This document shows, piece by piece, positions 1 through 6,787 of a stretch of DNA of 19,517 bases. Origin of the DNA: Nitriliruptoraceae bacterium (GTDB lineage Bacteria > Actinomycetota > Nitriliruptoria > Nitriliruptorales > Nitriliruptoraceae); contig PWEU01000262.1 in assembly GCA_003554005.1 (NCBI GenBank), positions 1-19,517 on the forward strand. Reading direction: 5' to 3'. A model generated the notes under the pieces. It ran no database searches, was not told the origin of the DNA, and saw only the letters and a list, made by a program, of their open reading frames with translations. The position numbers were made by a program, and so were the translations under genes. Position 1 is the first letter of the stretch, and every line of letters starts with the position of its first letter.

Positions 1-618
1 GAGGGGCTGCGTCGGGTGGTCCAGGAGACGGGGCAGCGGCCACCCTTCGCGACGCTGCCGCCGGCGGCGGTGCTGGTCGAGGTGGCCGGGGCCGAGCCGG
101 TCGCCGATCGGCTCGTGGCGGCGGTCGGTGCTGCCGCCGAGGGCGCCCCAGGGGTCCTGGACGCCCTGGTGGGTGTGGACGCCGCCGACCGGGCCCGGCT
201 ATGGGAGCTCCGGGAGGCCCACGCCGAGGCGCTGGCGGCGGCGGGACCGGTGGTCAAGCTGGACGTGGTGGTCCCCCTCTCGGCGCTCGCCGCCTTCGTC
301 GACAGCCTGCCGGCCATCGTCCGGGGCGCCGGTGGTGACCGCTGCGAGGTGGTGGTGTTCGGCCACCTCGGGGTCGGAGACCTCCACGTCAACCTGCTGG
401 ACGTGCCGATCCCGCGGGTCCCGGCCGTGGAGGACGCCGTGTGCGCTGCGGTCGTCGCCGCCGGCGGGCGCCCCGACGGGGAGCACGGGGTCGGCGTGCA
501 GAAGCGCGCGTGGGTCGCCCGCAGCCGCAGCGCTGATGAGGTGGCCGCGATGCTGGCCACCGCGCGGGCCTTCGATCCCGCGGGGCTGCTCAACCCGGGG
601 GTCCGACTGCCGGGCTGA
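1..618 (+). CDS. FAD-linked oxidase, C-terminal part (glycolate oxidase / D-lactate dehydrogenase type), 5' truncated
   Basis: Reading is open from base 1, so the gene begins upstream; about 205 C-terminal residues are present. They match the cap and C-terminal domain of the GlcD/D-lactate dehydrogenase family (FAD_oxidase_C), which oxidises 2-hydroxy acids with FAD. Visible landmarks in order are VVVFGHLGVGDLHVNLL (the family's GHxGDGNxH motif, here with V for the first D), PDGEHGVGVQKR (family SGEHGxG) and a terminal FDPAGLLNPG. The FAD-binding PP-loop domain lies outside the window, so the substrate cannot be named. It converges on the Lrp-type gene, the stop codons being 20 bp apart. Family assignment is secure; the precise enzyme is not. 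Confidence 0.85.
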   Translation, partial: EGLRRVVQETGQRPPFATLPPAAVLVEVAGAEPVADRLVAAVGAAAEGAPGVLDALVGVDAADRARLWELREAHAEALAAAGPVVKLDVVVPLSALAAFVDSLPAIVRGAGGDRCEVVVFGHLGVGDLHVNLLDVPIPRVPAVEDAVCAAVVAAGGRPDGEHGVGVQKRAWVARSRSADEVAAMLATARAFDPAGLLNPGVRLPG

Positions 619-638
619 CCCGGACGGCCGCGCCGTCG

Positions 639-1109
639 CTACTCGCCGGGGAGCAGGAAGGGGCGACGGATCACCTCGTCGAGCACGAGCAGGGTCAGCG
701 TGCCGCGCAGCCCGGTCACCGCGGCCAACTCCTCGAGCAGGAAGCCCCGCAGCTGCTCCAGCGAGTCGGTGCGCACCAGCAGCAGCACGTCGGCCTCGCC
801 GGTGACCAACGCCGCGTACTCCACGTGGGGCAGGGCGTGCAGCTGGGCCCGGAGCGGTTCGAGCTCCAACCGGGAGCCGGGTCCGCCCGACAGCAGGACG
901 AAGGCGGCGATGCTCCCGCCGACGGTGGCGGGGTCTACCACCGGCGCGAAGCCCTTGAGGACGCCGTCCTCCTCGAGCCGGTCGAGCCGGGCGTGGACCG
1001 CGCTCCGGGACAGGGGGAGCTGTGTCGCCAGTGCGGTGATCGATCGCCGACCGTCGGCCCGCAGCGCGGCGAGCAGCTGCTGGTCGATCACGTCGAGTGT
1101 GCTGGACAT
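639..1109 (-). CDS. Lrp/AsnC family transcriptional regulator
   Basis: 156 residues, the usual Lrp/AsnC length. An N-terminal winged helix-turn-helix (about residues 4-52; SITALATQLPLSRSAVHARLDRLEEDGVL in two stretches is the DNA-binding unit) is followed by an alpha/beta RAM effector-binding domain (about 66-150). Members bind amino acids as octamers or dimers and control amino acid metabolism. I chose ATG at 1107-1109 because GATAGAGG lies just upstream and the family starts close to the first helix; the frame stays open upstream to 1166. It is divergent from an amino acid decarboxylase, with a 165-bp shared control region, so local regulation of that gene is a natural inference. The amino acid sensed is unknown. 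Confidence 0.9.
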   Translation of the reverse strand: MSSTLDVIDQQLLAALRADGRRSITALATQLPLSRSAVHARLDRLEEDGVLKGFAPVVDPATVGGSIAAFVLLSGGPGSRLELEPLRAQLHALPHVEYAALVTGEADVLLLVRTDSLEQLRGFLLEELAAVTGLRGTLTLLVLDEVIRRPFLLPGE

Positions 1110-1128
1110 GTCAGCCTCTATCTCGCGG

Positions 1129-1166
1129 GGTGGAGACCATATCGTTGCACAGCGCCCCACCGTCAA
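1129..1166 (-). promoter_or_regulatory. Promoter of the Lrp-type regulator
   Basis: On the minus strand TTGACG (1161-1166) is followed after 19 bp by TATGGT (1136-1141). This predicts a start near 1129 and a 20-nt leader carrying the ribosome site. It is the best -35/-10 pair I found in the window, though the spacer is slightly long. Confidence 0.5.
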
Positions 1167-1181
1167 GACGGAACGTCAAGA
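1161..1181. promoter_or_regulatory. Direct repeat CGTCAAGA, candidate Lrp operator
   Basis: CGTCAAGA occurs at 1161-1168 and again at 1174-1181, 13 bp apart. The first copy sits in the short dyad CGTC-AA-GACG and covers the -35 box of the regulator gene. Position between the divergent regulator and decarboxylase genes suggests an operator; binding is inferred, not shown. Confidence 0.3.
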
Positions 1182-1217
1182 TTCGCACCAGTGGGCCCGA
1201 CAGTACGTTGGTCGACG

Positions 1218-1223
1218 TATCCT
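1218..1223 (+). promoter_or_regulatory. Possible -10 box for the decarboxylase gene
   Basis: TATCCT fits the actinobacterial TANNNT -10 pattern and would start a transcript near 1230, about 45 nt before the ATG. No convincing -35 box is visible. Confidence 0.28.
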
Positions 1224-1274
1224 GCCGGCGTTGGTGGCGCAGGGGCGTCAGGAGCCGACGGCGAAGGGGCAGGG

Positions 1275-2729
1275 ATGGAGCGGACGCAGGGGACAGGCCA
1301 GACGTCCGGGCTGGATCCGTCCCCGGCCGAGACGTCTGAGCTGCTGGCTGCCGCCGGTGAGTTCGTGGGCACGCTGATGGCGGCCCACCGTGACGGCGAC
1401 GTGCTCGGTCACCCCCGCGGTGACGACCTGGCGCGCCAGTTGCTGGCGGCGCGACCTCCTGCGACCCCGACGCCGGTGGAGGACGCGCTGGCCACGATCG
1501 GCTCGGTACTGGCCACCGGCGCCGACAACGCCGCGCCCGGGGAGCTGGCCTACATCCCCGGCTCCGGGCTGTTGGCCGCCGCGATAGCAGACCTCATCGG
1601 CGGGGTGGCCAACCGCTACACCGGCCTGTCGGCTTTCGCCCCGGCGGCCGTGGCCCTCGAGCAGGGCGTGCTGAGCTGGCTCACGGAGTTGTTCGGCCTA
1701 CCCGACACGGCCCAGGGGCTGCTGCTGTCGGGGGGGTCGGCCGCGAACCTGACCGCGGTGGTCGCCGCCCGTGACGCCCACGCGAGTGGCGACGTCGGCA
1801 GGGCCTGCCTCTACGTCGGCCAGCACGCCCACGCCTCGGTGCGCAAGGCCGCGTGGATCGCGGGCTTCACCGACGCGCAGGTGCGGGTCTGCGCCTCGGC
1901 GGACGGCCTGCGGCTCGACCCGGAGGCCGTGCGGATCGCCATCAAGCAGGACCTCGCCGACGGACTCCTGCCGGTGGCGGTGGTGGGGGCTGCCGGGACC
2001 ACCAACACCGGGTCGATCGACCCGCTGGACGAGCTCGCCGACGTCGCCCGCGAGTACGGCGTGTGGTTCCACGTCGACGCCGCGTACGGCGGGTTCTTCC
2101 AGCTCACCGAGCGGGGCCGGCAGCTCCTGACCGGCATCGAGCGTGCCGACTCCATCACCCTCGACCCCCACAAGTCGCTGTTCCTGCCCTTCGGGACCGG
2201 TGCGTTGCTGGTGCGCGATCGGGCGTACCTCGCCGCCTCCTTCGCCGGTGAGGCCGACTACCTGCGCGCCGCCGAGGAGGAGCCGCCGGCGCTCCCGGAC
2301 TTCAGCGCGCTGGGCCCGGAGCTGACCCGGGAGTGGCGGGGTCTGCGCCTGTGGTTGCCGCTGGCGCTGCACGGCACCGACGCCTTCACCACCGCCCTGG
2401 ATCGCGCCCTGGACCTCGCCCGGTGGGCGGCCGCAGAGCTCGCGGCGGACGACCACGTCGAGGTGGTGTCCGCTCCGGAACTGTCCATCCTCACCTTCCG
2501 GGTCCCCGGGGACGACGCGGCCCAGGACCGCGCGCTCGCCCGCATCCACGCCGACGGGCACGTCCGGCTGTCCTCCACCATGCTCGAGGGGCGGGTGGTG
2601 CTGCGGCTGGCCGTGCTGAGCCACCGCACGAGCGAGGACACCCTCGCACGGGCGGTGTCGGCGATCCGGGAGGCGGCGCACGCGGCCGGGGCGCTCGGCG
2701 GTGCCGCCGACGGTGGCCCGACGGGCTGA
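1275..2729 (+). CDS. PLP-dependent group II decarboxylase (aromatic-L-amino-acid decarboxylase-like)
   Basis: 484 residues, the usual length of group II pyridoxal-phosphate decarboxylases (DOPA, tyrosine, tryptophan, glutamate types), which turn an amino acid into an amine plus CO2 in the cytoplasm. Seen in order: LSGGSAAN (151-158, phosphate binding), GQHAHASVRKAA with His184 likely stacking on the cofactor ring, AAGTTNTGSIDP (239-250), HVDAAYGG (266-273, Asp268 salt bridge to the pyridine nitrogen) and DPHKSLFLPFG with Lys300 as the Schiff-base lysine. The frame is open far upstream (to 825), but that part is antisense to the regulator gene; ATG 1275 follows GAAGGGG and begins just before family similarity. 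No specificity residues identify the amino acid. Divergent from the Lrp-type regulator, which probably controls it. Confidence 0.9.
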   Translation: MERTQGTGQTSGLDPSPAETSELLAAAGEFVGTLMAAHRDGDVLGHPRGDDLARQLLAARPPATPTPVEDALATIGSVLATGADNAAPGELAYIPGSGLLAAAIADLIGGVANRYTGLSAFAPAAVALEQGVLSWLTELFGLPDTAQGLLLSGGSAANLTAVVAARDAHASGDVGRACLYVGQHAHASVRKAAWIAGFTDAQVRVCASADGLRLDPEAVRIAIKQDLADGLLPVAVVGAAGTTNTGSIDPLDELADVAREYGVWFHVDAAYGGFFQLTERGRQLLTGIERADSITLDPHKSLFLPFGTGALLVRDRAYLAASFAGEADYLRAAEEEPPALPDFSALGPELTREWRGLRLWLPLALHGTDAFTTALDRALDLARWAAAELAADDHVEVVSAPELSILTFRVPGDDAAQDRALARIHADGHVRLSSTMLEGRVVLRLAVLSHRTSEDTLARAVSAIREAAHAAGALGGAADGGPTG

Positions 2730-2763
2730 GCCCGCTCCGTCGTGGGCGGTACCCGCCGGCGGC

Positions 2764-2769
2764 TACGGT
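2764..2769 (+). promoter_or_regulatory. Possible -10 box (TACGGT) for the DUF202 pair
   Basis: CTACGGT lies 35 bp after the decarboxylase stop and predicts a start near 2776, leaving a short leader containing the AGGAG ribosome site. No clear -35 box, so the DUF202 genes may equally be read from the decarboxylase promoter. Confidence 0.22.
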
Positions 2770-2796
2770 GCCAGCGACCGCGAGCAGGAGCCAGCT

Positions 2797-3165
2797 GTGG
2801 ACACCCGGCGACCTCGGCGGGTGTTCGGCGAGGGGCAGGAGCCGGACCCCCGATTCACCCTGGCCAACGAACGGACGTTGCTGGCCTGGTTGCGCACGGC
2901 ACTCGCGCTGGTGGTCGCCGGGGTGGCGGTCGTGGCGCTGTCGGAGTTGATCACGCCCGAGTGGTTGGTCGAGGTCACCGCCGGCGCGGCGTTCCTGGGG
3001 GGGGCGGTGACCGCCAGCCTGGGCTACCTGCAGTGGCAGCGGGTCGAGCGCGCCCTGCGGCGCCGGGAACCGCTGCCGGCGGGCATCGGCGCCGTCGTGG
3101 TGCTCGCGACGATCCTCGGCATCGCCCTGATCGGCGCCATCGCGCTCATCGACGTGATCCCGTGA
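2797..3165 (+). CDS. DUF202 family membrane protein (YidH-like)
   Basis: 122 residues with the DUF202 signature DPRFTLANERTLLAWLRTAL at residues 17-36 followed by three hydrophobic segments (about 33-51, 61-79, 96-119). DUF202 proteins are small inner-membrane proteins without an established biochemical role. I chose GTG 2797 because AGGAG sits 6 bp upstream and the signature is close to the N-terminus; an in-frame start at 2701 would overlap the decarboxylase gene. The stop overlaps the next start by 4 bp, so the two are translated as a unit and may form a hetero-oligomer. Confidence 0.82.
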   Translation: MDTRRPRRVFGEGQEPDPRFTLANERTLLAWLRTALALVVAGVAVVALSELITPEWLVEVTAGAAFLGGAVTASLGYLQWQRVERALRRREPLPAGIGAVVVLATILGIALIGAIALIDVIP

Positions 3166-3479
3166 GCGTCGATCCCGGCCTGCAGCCCGAGCGCACCAGC
3201 CTGGCCTGGCGCCGGACCGGCCTCGCGGCCGCGACCGCCTCGACGGCGATGGTCCGGGTCGCCATCGTGCGGGACTCGCCGGTGGTGGCCGCCTTGTGTG
3301 CGGGCCTGGTGGTCGTCTCCCTGGCGGCGCTGCTGGAGGGGTCGGCCCGCAGCGAGGCGCGGCGACGCTGGTTCGAGGACGACAGCGATCTGGTCGGGCT
3401 GTCGCTCGTGGCGCGGTCGACGGTGGCGAGCGTGATCGTCCTGGCCGTCGCCGGCGTCGTGCTGCTGGTCACCACCTGA
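3162..3479 (+). CDS. Second DUF202 family membrane protein
   Basis: 105 residues. GLQPERTSLAWRRTGLA (6-22) is the DUF202 hallmark (NERTxLAWxRT), followed by three hydrophobic segments (about 18-36, 41-60, 84-103) separated by a charged loop SARSEARRRWFEDD. GTG 3162 overlaps the TGA of the preceding gene in GTGA, typical of translational coupling. It is shorter and more basic than its partner; the two are diverged paralogues rather than a recent copy. No function is known for the family. Confidence 0.82.
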   Translation: MSVDPGLQPERTSLAWRRTGLAAATASTAMVRVAIVRDSPVVAALCAGLVVVSLAALLEGSARSEARRRWFEDDSDLVGLSLVARSTVASVIVLAVAGVVLLVTT

Positions 3480-3500
3480 CGCGTCCGCGTCCCGGGATCG

Positions 3501-3523
3501 GGCCCCTGGCTCCCGACGGGGCC
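3501..3523. terminator. Possible bidirectional terminator hairpin
   Basis: GGCCCC (3501-3506) pairs with GGGGCC (3518-3523) across an 11-base loop, between the convergent DUF202 and Nudix genes. There is no T-tract, so termination is only a possibility. Confidence 0.28.
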
Positions 3524-3541
3524 GGCCGCGGCCACGAGGTG

Positions 3542-4084
3542 TCAGGGCAACTGACCGGCGAAGGCCAGAGCGCGACGGACCAGCCGCCCGTGACCGGAGG
3601 ACATCTCACCGGCGATCGAGGGGTCCACGGCCTCGTCGGGGGAGAGCCAGGCGAGGTCCAGGGCGTCCTGGGCGGGTCGGCACTCGCCGTCGCAGGCGAC
3701 GAGGTAGCCAAGGGCCACCGCGTGCTGCCGGGGGTCGTGGAAGCCGGAGCGCTCCGGGTCGGGGAAGTACTCGGCCACGGTGAAGGGCGCGACGCCGCTG
3801 GGGATGCGGGGGCTCGCCTCGGGGCCGAGGTCCTTGGAGAGGTGACGCCACAGGGCCTCCCGGAGGGTCTCGCCGTAGAGGACACGACCCGACACCACCG
3901 CCCGGGACACCGATCCGTCGGCCTGGGCGCGCAGCAGCAACCCGACCTTGGTGATGCGACCGAGGTGGTCGACCCGCACCGGGACGGCTTCGACGTAGAC
4001 GATGGGGACCTGGCCCCGGACCGACTCGATCGTGTCCTCGGGGAGCCAGCCGGGATCGGTCTCCAGGGCCTCGTGACGTGCCAT
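3542..4084 (-). CDS. DUF4916 / Nudix-like hydrolase
   Basis: 180 residues resembling the actinobacterial DUF4916 group of Nudix-fold proteins: an N-terminal PEDTIESVRGQVPIVYVEAVPVR in two stretches, then a degenerate Nudix box GRVLYGETLREALWRHLSKD. The canonical box is GX5EX7REUXEEXGU; here the glycines and first Glu are kept, but RE has become RH and the metal-binding EE has become KD. Classical Mg-dependent pyrophosphohydrolase activity is therefore doubtful, although the family as I recall it often has RH here. ATG 4082-4084 follows GAGGAGCGC. It faces the DUF202 genes tail to tail and lies downstream of the PEBP gene on the same strand, separated from it by a strong hairpin. Substrate unknown. 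Confidence 0.8.
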   Translation of the reverse strand: MARHEALETDPGWLPEDTIESVRGQVPIVYVEAVPVRVDHLGRITKVGLLLRAQADGSVSRAVVSGRVLYGETLREALWRHLSKDLGPEASPRIPSGVAPFTVAEYFPDPERSGFHDPRQHAVALGYLVACDGECRPAQDALDLAWLSPDEAVDPSIAGEMSSGHGRLVRRALAFAGQLP

Positions 4085-4175
4085 CGGTTGCGCTCCTCGG
4101 TGATGGGTCGCCGCCGCGCCCGGCGTCCGGTGCGAGCGGCGTCCGTTGTCGGCAGGCCACAGAGACCCCCACGCG

Positions 4176-4202
4176 ACGGACCGGCGCCGGGCGCCGGTCC
4201 GT
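4176..4202 (-). terminator. Strong hairpin after the YbhB/PEBP gene
   Basis: A perfect 13-bp inverted repeat, ACGGACCGGCGCC / GGCGCCGGTCCGT, separated by one base, starts 18 bp beyond the PEBP stop codon. No T-tract follows on either strand, as is common for GC-rich actinobacterial terminators. Confidence 0.55.
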
Positions 4203-4219
4203 GCGGGCTGACGGGTTGC

Positions 4220-4678
4220 TCAGCGCTCGTAGGTGCCGATCACCCGGTTCTGCTCGATGATGGCATCAGCGTAGGTGTCGAGGAACTCCCGGCGTGAGGG
4301 TGTGCCCTCCACCGGCCGGGACAGCGCGTAGACCCAGAAGTAGTAGTGGTGCACGCCGTGCCCGTCGGGCGGCTGGGGTCCGCCGTAGCCGGTCGAGCCG
4401 AAGTCGTTCGGCCCCGGCCGGTAGTGCCGGTCAGCGTCGGCGGGCAGCTCCGTGGCGTCGGCGGGGACGCCGTACAGCGTCCAGTGCGTGAAGCCATCGG
4501 GCAGCGGCGCGTCGGGATCGTGACAGACGATCGCCAGCTCCACCGCCTCGTCGGGGACGCCGTCGATCAGCAACGACGGTGCCTCGTTCTCGCGGTCGTT
4601 GGCGTGCCGGTCCTCGAGCGGGCCGCCTGGCGCGAACTCCCGGCTGGAGATCGCCAGGTCATCGATGTTCAGTCCCAC
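4220..4678 (-). CDS. YbhB/YbcL family (PEBP, Raf-kinase-inhibitor-like) protein
   Basis: 152 residues, the normal size of bacterial PEBP proteins. The ligand pocket motifs are all present: CHDPDAP (52-58), THW (64-66), GYGGPQPPDGHGVHHYYF (97-114, the GxxGYxGPxPPxGxHxY signature). There is no signal peptide, so it is cytoplasmic. The fold binds anionic groups such as phosphates; no bacterial reaction is agreed. The start is GTG (4676-4678) with GGGAGG 9 bp upstream. It is divergent from the MFS transporter gene across a 165-bp gap. Confidence 0.9.
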   Translation of the reverse strand: MGLNIDDLAISSREFAPGGPLEDRHANDRENEAPSLLIDGVPDEAVELAIVCHDPDAPLPDGFTHWTLYGVPADATELPADADRHYRPGPNDFGSTGYGGPQPPDGHGVHHYYFWVYALSRPVEGTPSRREFLDTYADAIIEQNRVIGTYER

Positions 4679-4719
4679 GGTGGGTGTCCTCCCTCGTGCT
4701 CGGTGCTACGACGACCCTG

Positions 4720-4725
4720 ACGGTA
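4720..4725 (-). promoter_or_regulatory. Possible -10 box (TACCGT) for the PEBP gene
   Basis: TACCGT on the minus strand would start a transcript near 4713, about 35 nt before the GTG. No -35 box is recognisable. Confidence 0.22.
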
Positions 4726-4843
4726 GGCGGCCCGTCACCGCGGTGCTCGGTCGAACGGCCCGCTCGCGCATCGGGTTGACTCCAGGATCCGACGGCGGTC
4801 GCTCTCGAGCACGGGTGCAACGGCCCGTGAAGGAGGAGGCAGC

Positions 4844-6142
4844 ATGTCGCGGTTCGCGGACGGCCACGGTGGGCCACCACCGGCCCTGGCCGCCTCCTCG
4901 GCCCCCGCGGTCACGCTGCTGGCTGCGAGCGCCCTGACCGTCATGGCGCCGACGATCGTCGCCCCGGCCCTGCCCTCCATCGCGCGGGAGTTCGCCTCGG
5001 TCCCGGGTGCCGACCTGCTCGTCCCCCTGGTGCTGACGCTGCCTGCGCTGGTCATCGCCGTCACGGCGTCGGGTGCGGGGGCCCTGGTCGACCGCATCGG
5101 TCGTCGCCCGGTGCTCGTGGCCGGGATCGTGCTCTACGGCGCGGCGGGCGGGACCGGCCTCGTCGCGGGGTCGCTGACCGGTCTCCTGGCCGGACGGGTG
5201 GGCCTGGGTCTGGCGATCGCCGCGGCGCTCACGTCCGTCACCACGTTGATCGCGGACCTGTACGGCGGGCGGGCCCGGAGCCGCATGTTGGCGCGCCAGG
5301 CGGCGGTGATGGGCGCGTCGGGGACCGTGTTCACGATCATCAGCGGCCTGCTGGCGGGCGTCGGATGGCGGTGGTCCTTCACCCTCTACCCGGTCGCCTG
5401 GTTCCTGCTCCCTGCGGTCCTGCGGCTCGTGCCCGAGCCGCCTCGCGTGGGCACCGGGTCGCTGCGGCGGGCCGACGTCGTCCCCGGGCCCGGCACCGTC
5501 AGTGCCGTCGACGGGTCGCTGGCAGCAGCTGACGGGGCCTCGGTCCCGACGGGGGAGCGCAACGCGCTCGGGATCGTCGCCGTCAGCGTCGCGCTGCTGA
5601 CCCTGGTCCAGATCGCGTTCTACCTCCTCCCCGTTCAGTTGCCGTTCCTGCTGGAGGAAACCTTCGGTCTCGGGCCCGCGGCGACCGGCCTGTTCATCGC
5701 GATCCCACCCTTGGCCTACGCGGGCGCCTCGCTGGCTTCTGCGCGGCTGTCGTCCGGCCGACGTCGCGCCACCGTGCTCGCCGTCGCCTTCGGTGTCACC
5801 GGGGCCGGGTACCTCGCCATCGGACTGGCCGGGAACCTGGGGGTCGTCGCGCCAGGGGTGCTGCTCGGCGGTGCCGGGCTCGGGCTGATGGTGCCGAACC
5901 TGGTCGGCTGGGTCGCGCACGCTGCGCCTGCCCGGCTGCGAGGACGACTCATCGGCGTGATGACCAGCGCGCTGTTCCTTGGCCAGTTCGCCTCACCGTT
6001 GCTCTGGGGCCCGGTCGTGCGGGCCGCGGGCAGGCAACCCGCCCTGACGGCGGCTGGGTTCATGCTGGTGGCCCTCGCCGTCTCGGCCCTGTTCCTCGAC
6101 GCCTTGCGTCGTGTTCCGGAGCGTCCCGCCGGCAGCGGGTGA
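4844..6142 (+). CDS. Major facilitator superfamily transporter
   Basis: 432 residues with 12 predicted membrane segments in two groups of six, separated by a hydrophilic loop at about 200-240. The loop 2-3 motif A is seen as GALVDRIGRRP (79-89), and TM4-TM5 carry GRVGLGLAIAAALTSVTTL and GGRARSRM, typical of drug:H+ antiporters. It is probably a proton-driven exporter in the cytoplasmic membrane; the substrate cannot be told. ATG 4844 has an excellent site, AAGGAGGAGG, 6 bases upstream. It is divergent from the PEBP gene and converges on the small lipoprotein gene with only 35 bp between the stops. No adjacent TetR/MarR regulator is present to hint at the drug. Confidence 0.88.
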   Translation: MSRFADGHGGPPPALAASSAPAVTLLAASALTVMAPTIVAPALPSIAREFASVPGADLLVPLVLTLPALVIAVTASGAGALVDRIGRRPVLVAGIVLYGAAGGTGLVAGSLTGLLAGRVGLGLAIAAALTSVTTLIADLYGGRARSRMLARQAAVMGASGTVFTIISGLLAGVGWRWSFTLYPVAWFLLPAVLRLVPEPPRVGTGSLRRADVVPGPGTVSAVDGSLAAADGASVPTGERNALGIVAVSVALLTLVQIAFYLLPVQLPFLLEETFGLGPAATGLFIAIPPLAYAGASLASARLSSGRRRATVLAVAFGVTGAGYLAIGLAGNLGVVAPGVLLGGAGLGLMVPNLVGWVAHAAPARLRGRLIGVMTSALFLGQFASPLLWGPVVRAAGRQPALTAAGFMLVALAVSALFLDALRRVPERPAGSG

Positions 6143-6177
6143 GCCTGGGCGCGTCGCCACGCCATCGGCCGTTGCGG

Positions 6178-6591
6178 TCAGCGGCGGACCAACGACTCGT
6201 CGCTGGCTTCCTGCTCGACGTCGTAGTCCTGCAGCACCTCGGCCGGCTGCTCGGCGAAGCGCGCGAACGACACCTCCCCCAGAGCTTGGTCGTCGGTGAA
6301 CCCGCTCACATCCGCGACCACGGATGCGGCCCCGTCATCGGTGACGGTGGTGACACCGGCGACGTCGACCGGGTCCACCAGGTCCAGGTCGTCGCCTTCG
6401 ACCACCTGCCAGGCCAGGATCGCACCCTCCGGGAGGTTCGTCGTCACCTCGACCTCGATCTGGTCGTCGGACCAGGTGACGTCACCGATCGACACCTCGG
6501 GAGGCTCCCCCTCGAGTTCCACCTCGCAGGCGACGACCAGGAGCGCGGCCGTCAGGAGCGCGGCGCTGAAGGGTAGGAGCGTGATCCGCAT
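6178..6591 (-). CDS. Small acidic lipoprotein of unknown function
   Basis: 137 residues. A basic N-terminus (MRITLL) and hydrophobic segment end in the lipobox VVAC with Cys22 as the lipidation site, so it should be exported and anchored to the outer face of the membrane. The mature part is strongly acidic and beta-rich in appearance (EVSIGDVTWSDDQIEVEVTT), perhaps one Ig-like or beta-sandwich domain, but I recognise no family. ATG 6589-6591 is preceded by TGAGGATGG; the frame runs open to 6861 but that extension lacks any signal and would bury the signal peptide. It lies 196 bp downstream of the PPi-type phosphofructokinase gene on the same strand, with hairpins and a G-rich tract between. 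Confidence 0.72.
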   Translation of the reverse strand: MRITLLPFSAALLTAALLVVACEVELEGEPPEVSIGDVTWSDDQIEVEVTTNLPEGAILAWQVVEGDDLDLVDPVDVAGVTTVTDDGAASVVADVSGFTDDQALGEVSFARFAEQPAEVLQDYDVEQEASDESLVRR

Positions 6592-6698
6592 GGATCCATC
6601 CTCAGACGGGCTCTTCGACCCTACCCCTGGCGCGGCCGGCGGTCCGTTGGCCGATCTGGCCGTACGTCCGGGGTACCCCCGGCGCGCAGGCAACGCTC

Positions 6699-6719
6699 GG
6701 GGTAGGGGTAGGGGTAGGG
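6699..6719 (+). repeat. GGGGTA tandem repeat, G-quadruplex-forming tract
   Basis: Three GGGGTA units followed by GGG give four G-runs with 2-base loops, a textbook intramolecular quadruplex pattern on the plus strand. It sits between the phosphofructokinase stop and the lipoprotein start, both on the minus strand, so the G-rich strand is the template strand. Confidence 0.7.
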
Positions 6720-6770
6720 AGGCGCGGGACGGTGGCTGCAACGCCTCGCCCCTCACGTTCCTGGCGGCTC

Positions 6771-6784
6771 CCGCGGCGCCGCGG
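6771..6784 (-). terminator. Palindrome after the phosphofructokinase gene
   Basis: CCGCGGCGCCGCGG is a perfect 14-bp palindrome starting 3 bases beyond the stop codon. It can fold as a 5-bp stem with a GCGC loop. A role in termination is likely from its place only; no T-tract is present. Confidence 0.35.
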
Positions 6785-6787
6785 TCC

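Noticed and set aside
825..1274. N-terminal extension of the decarboxylase frame
   Set aside because: It is antisense to the Lrp-type gene and crosses its promoter; ATG 1275 gives the family's normal length.
4776..4804. TTGACT-based promoter for the MFS gene
   Set aside because: TTGACT at 4776 has no acceptable -10 box at 16-19 bp (TCGCTC at 17 bp).
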